NCBI RefSeq assembly: GCF_011806455.1
Contig: NZ_JAATOT010000003.1
Span: 372,001 to 436,000, forward strand
Length of the DNA stretch: 64,000 nucleotides
Direction: 5' to 3'
From: Celeribacter sp. HF31
GTDB taxonomy: Bacteria; Pseudomonadota; Alphaproteobacteria; Rhodobacterales; Rhodobacteraceae
Shown: positions 61,774 through 64,000 of the stretch, piece after piece
Layout: each line of letters begins with the position of its first letter
Numbering within the stretch: the first letter of the stretch is position 1
Translations under genes and position numbers: made by a program
Notes under the pieces: generated by a model
The model's input: only the letters and a program-made list of their open reading frames with translations
Databases searched by the model: none
Told to the model about the DNA's origin: nothing

Positions 61774-62997
61774 ATGATGACATTCAGTCTGGGCGTTCTG
61801 CTCTTTACCCTGATCGTGATCGCACTTGTGGCGGTCATTTTGGCGGCGCGGTCGAAACTTGTGAGTTCCGGCAACGTCAACATCACCATCAACGGTGAAA
61901 AGACGATCTCCGTCCCCGCCGGTGGCAAGCTTTTGCAGACGCTGGCGGGACAAAAGCTGTTCGTGCCGTCGGCCTGTGGCGGTGGTGGCACCTGTGCGCA
62001 GTGTCGTGTGCGTATTCATTCTGGCGGCGGGTCCATCCTGCCGACCGAGGAAAGCCATATCACCAAACGTGAGGCTGCCTGTGGCGACCGCCTGTCCTGT
62101 CAGGTGGCGGTGAAGCAGGATATGGAGATCGAAGTGCCCGAAGAGGTCTTCGGCGTCAAAAAGTGGGAGTGCACTGTGCGCTCGAACCACAACGTGGCGA
62201 CCTTCATCAAGGCGCTGGTTCTGGACCTGCCCGAAGGCGAGGATGTGAACTTCCGCGCCGGTGGCTATATCCAGATCGAAGCGCCCGCGCACAAATTGTC
62301 CTATAAGGATTTCGACGTCGAAGAAGACTATCGCGAGGACTGGGACAAGTTCGACCTTTGGCAATATGAATCGGTCGTGGATGAACCCATTGAGCGCGCC
62401 TATTCGATGGCGAACTACCCGGATGAGAAGGGCATGATCATGCTCAACGTCCGCGTCGCCTCGCCGCCGCCGCGCTCGACCGGCATTCCGCCGGGTCAGA
62501 TGTCGTCCTACATCTTCAACCTCAAGCCCGGTGACAAGGTCACGATTTCCGGTCCGTTCGGTGAATTCTTCGCGCGTGATACGGATAAGGAAATGGTCTT
62601 TATCGGCGGTGGCGCCGGGATGGCGCCGATGCGCTCGCACATCTTCGACCAGCTCAAACGCCTCGAAAACCGCGATCGCAAGATCACTTTCTGGTACGGC
62701 GCACGGTCCAAGCGTGAGATGTTCTTTGTCGAGGACTTTGACGAGCTGGCGAAAGAATTCCCGAATTTCACCTGGCACGTGGCGCTCTCTGACGCCCTGC
62801 CGGAGGACGATTGGGGCGGTTACACCGGCTTCATCCACAATGTGCTGTTTGAAGAATACCTCAAGAATCACCCGGCGCCTGAGGATTGCGAATATTACAT
62901 GTGTGGGCCGCCCATCATGAACCAATCCGTGATCAACATGCTGTTGGACCTCGGCGTGGACCGCGAAGACATCATGCTCGATGACTTCGGGGGGTAA
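61774..62997 (+). CDS. nqrF: Na+-NQR subunit F (NADH-oxidising)
   Basis: Electron-entry subunit, 407 residues. An N-terminal membrane helix ([20 protein letters not shown]) is followed by a 2Fe-2S ferredoxin domain ([10 protein letters not shown] and a later C in CGDRLSC), then the FAD domain with RAYSMANY and the NADH site [17 protein letters not shown]. The C-terminus ends [21 protein letters not shown] strong terminator follows. Confidence 0.95.
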   Translation: MMTFSLGVLLFTLIVIALVAVILAARSKLVSSGNVNITINGEKTISVPAGGKLLQTLAGQKLFVPSACGGGGTCAQCRVRIHSGGGSILPTEESHITKREAACGDRLSCQVAVKQDMEIEVPEEVFGVKKWECTVRSNHNVATFIKALVLDLPEGEDVNFRAGGYIQIEAPAHKLSYKDFDVEEDYREDWDKFDLWQYESVVDEPIERAYSMANYPDEKGMIMLNVRVASPPPRSTGIPPGQMSSYIFNLKPGDKVTISGPFGEFFARDTDKEMVFIGGGAGMAPMRSHIFDQLKRLENRDRKITFWYGARSKREMFFVEDFDELAKEFPNFTWHVALSDALPEDDWGGYTGFIHNVLFEEYLKNHPAPEDCEYYMCGPPIMNQSVINMLLDLGVDREDIMLDDFGG

Positions 62998-63023
62998 TCC
63001 CGCCAAGGACCTGAAATGACGAC

Positions 63024-63060
63024 CTGCCGCCAAGCCACAAAAGGCTCTGGCGGCAGTTTT
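63024..63060 (+). terminator. Rho-independent terminator of nqrABCDEF
   Basis: CTGCCGCCA (63024-63032) pairs with TGGCGGCAG (63048-63056), and AGCC with GGCT inside, followed by TTTT. Confidence 0.85.
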
Positions 63061-63113
63061 CGTTTCTAGGGGGAGATTGGCGGGCGATTCTGTTCGGAGA
63101 TGCCGAAAAAAAC

Positions 63114-63146
63114 AAAAGCCGCCAGACGGATGTCTCGCGGCTTTTT
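63114..63146. terminator. Second terminator-like hairpin before the island boundary
   Basis: AAAAGCCGC (63114-63122) pairs with GCGGCTTTT (63137-63145), with an inner AGAC-GTCT stem. A T-run follows on the plus strand. It lies close to the tRNA-Lys fragment on the minus strand and could be its natural terminator before integration. Confidence 0.65.
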
Positions 63147-63167
63147 GTTTTCGGTCTTTGGTGAAAG

Positions 63168-63212
63168 TGGTGAGCCGTGCAGGATTCGAACCTGCGACCC
63201 ACTGATTAAAAG
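63168..63212 (-). repeat. 3' half of tRNA-Lys(TTT): probable attachment site (att)
   Basis: The minus strand reads from the anticodon loop CTTTTAATC through the T-arm GGTTCGAATCC, acceptor strand ACGGCTC, discriminator A and encoded CCA (63168-63170). The 5' half is missing: no D-arm or 5' acceptor strand follows upstream of 63212. This is the usual trace of an integrase that recombines within a tRNA gene; the intact tRNA is expected at the far end of the element, to the right of the window. Confidence 0.8.
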
Positions 63213-63343
63213 AACGGCCAGAGCGATTTTCATGCATTTCGCCAGTTTGCGCTGCATTTACAAAAATGCATTATAAACAATTATTTATCTTGAGTCCGAC
63301 CACTCCGACGCTTCATCAGTTACGCCATAATTCATCGCAATTT

Positions 63344-63377
63344 GCTTCCGTATAGCTTCCGGAAGCAAAACGGAAGC
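63344..63377. repeat. Clustered GCTTCCG palindromes upstream of the integrase
   Basis: GCTTCCG (63344-63350), then the palindrome GCTTCCGGAAGC (63355-63366), then CGGAAGC (63371-63377): four copies of one heptamer in opposite pairs, with short TATA and AAAA spacers, just 17 bases before the integrase start. They could be integrase or excisionase binding sites, or an operator. Confidence 0.6.
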
Positions 63378-63393
63378 AGGGAGTGTTCTGGAA

Positions 63394-64000
63394 ATGTTCA
63401 AACTGACGAAACGGTTCGTGGAAGGGCTTGAGGTCGAAACAGCGGACTATTTTGTCTGGGATCGTGACATGAGCGGTTTTGGCATTCGGGTCTATCCCTC
63501 CGGCAAGAAGACCTACCTCGTGCAATATCGTGCCGGTCACCGCACACGGCGCGTCACCATCGGTCAGCATGGTGTTTTGACGACCGAGGAAGCGCGCAAT
63601 GAGGCCAAGCAGCTTCTAGCCTCTGTTGCACGCGGGGAAGACCCTTCGGCCCAGCGACGTGCTAAACGTCATGCTCCGACGATTGCGGGGCTGTGTGATC
63701 GCTTTCTGGAAGAATATGTGGATCAGCATTGCAAGCCGACGACTGCCCGCGACTATCACAGCATTATCCGGCGTTTCATTCGGCCCAAACTCGGCCCTAT
63801 CGCAATCGCCGAAGTAAGTCGCGCCGACGTGGTCGCGTTTCACCACGAATTGCGGGACACGCCTTATCAGGCCAATCGCGCCGCCAGCATGTTGTCCAAA
63901 CTCTTCAATCTGGCGGAAGACTGGGGATTGCGTCAGGCCGGAACGAACCCGGCGCGCCGGATCAAGAAATTCCGCGAGGAAGAAAAGAAACGCTACCTTT
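63394..64000 (+). CDS. Tyrosine recombinase/integrase (partial, N-terminal part)
   Basis: An integrase of a genomic island or prophage, cut by the right edge; 202 codons are visible. The N-terminal arm-binding (DUF4102-like) domain has SGFGIRVYPSGKKTYLVQYRAGHRTRRVTIGQHG, and the SAM-like core-binding domain follows (TTARDYHSIIRRFIRPKLG, VSRADVVAFHHELRDTPYQANRAASMLSKLFNLAEDWG). The catalytic domain with the R, H-x-x-R and Tyr is outside. Its place beside a broken tRNA-Lys gene fits site-specific integration. Confidence 0.9.
   Translation, partial: MFKLTKRFVEGLEVETADYFVWDRDMSGFGIRVYPSGKKTYLVQYRAGHRTRRVTIGQHGVLTTEEARNEAKQLLASVARGEDPSAQRRAKRHAPTIAGLCDRFLEEYVDQHCKPTTARDYHSIIRRFIRPKLGPIAIAEVSRADVVAFHHELRDTPYQANRAASMLSKLFNLAEDWGLRQAGTNPARRIKKFREEEKKRYL

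Noticed and set aside
63213-63219. GGCCGTT next to the tRNA-Lys fragment, similar to a tRNA 5' end
   Set aside because: Only seven bases match and it is joined directly to the anticodon loop with no D-arm, so it is not an intact tRNA.
61165-63237. Open frame of 690 codons on the minus strand
   Set aside because: Antisense to nqrE and nqrF; high His and Arg content typical of shadows.

Overview
This window looks like a chromosomal segment of an alphaproteobacterium of the Rhodobacteraceae (Roseobacter group). The reasons are moderately high GC, many GTG and TTG starts, a petP/petR pair like that of Rhodobacter, lptB followed by hpf and ptsN with no rpoN between, and glycosyltransferase and NodH-like sulfotransferase types typical of this family. 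Genus cannot be read from the sequence. The region is densely coding; only one stretch above 300 bases (62998-63393) lacks a gene, and it holds terminators, a tRNA fragment and repeats.

Left end (1-9946): a surface-polysaccharide region. A cut ABC-2 export permease faces left. Facing right are cysQ, kdsB, galU, galE, two paralogous GT2 glycosyltransferases, a GT14-type glycosyltransferase and a two-part sulfotransferase. GalU and GalE make UDP-sugars, KdsB activates KDO, and CysQ removes the PAP that sulfotransferases release, so a sulfated envelope glycan is a coherent reading.

9963-14745 (minus): rnd, kdsD, lptC, lptA, lptB, hpf, ptsN, an LPS transport and stress-regulation operon. 15027-18668: a four-gene siderophore ABC importer. 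Then come tRNA-Leu(CAG), an NDUFA9-like dehydrogenase, uppP, gltD-gltB, mtgA, a GST, queG, two EamA exporters, ilvE, petP-petR, xseB-ispA-dxs (isoprenoid precursors), an MFS carrier, an epimerase-like protein, AMP nucleosidase, an HU protein, a decayed AEC permease, aroC and a DctA-type symporter.

44991-51700 is the most unusual part. A DeoR-type repressor is divergent from an operon with a periplasmic binding protein, fused double-domain permease, ATPase, MBL/beta-CASP-like hydrolase, histidine phosphatase and a stand-alone polynucleotide-kinase-like 3'-phosphatase. All six genes abut or overlap, which suggests uptake and cytoplasmic dephosphorylation or cleavage of a phosphorylated, perhaps nucleic-acid-derived, substrate. 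This is my main candidate for an undescribed system.

51704-54730 (minus): TPP riboswitch, thiM, thiE, thiD, tenA (thiamine salvage). 55675-62997: the complete Na+-translocating NADH:quinone reductase nqrABCDEF with divergent maturation genes apbE and nqrM. The right edge has the 3' half of a tRNA-Lys gene next to a tyrosine integrase, marking the left boundary of an integrated element that continues beyond the window.
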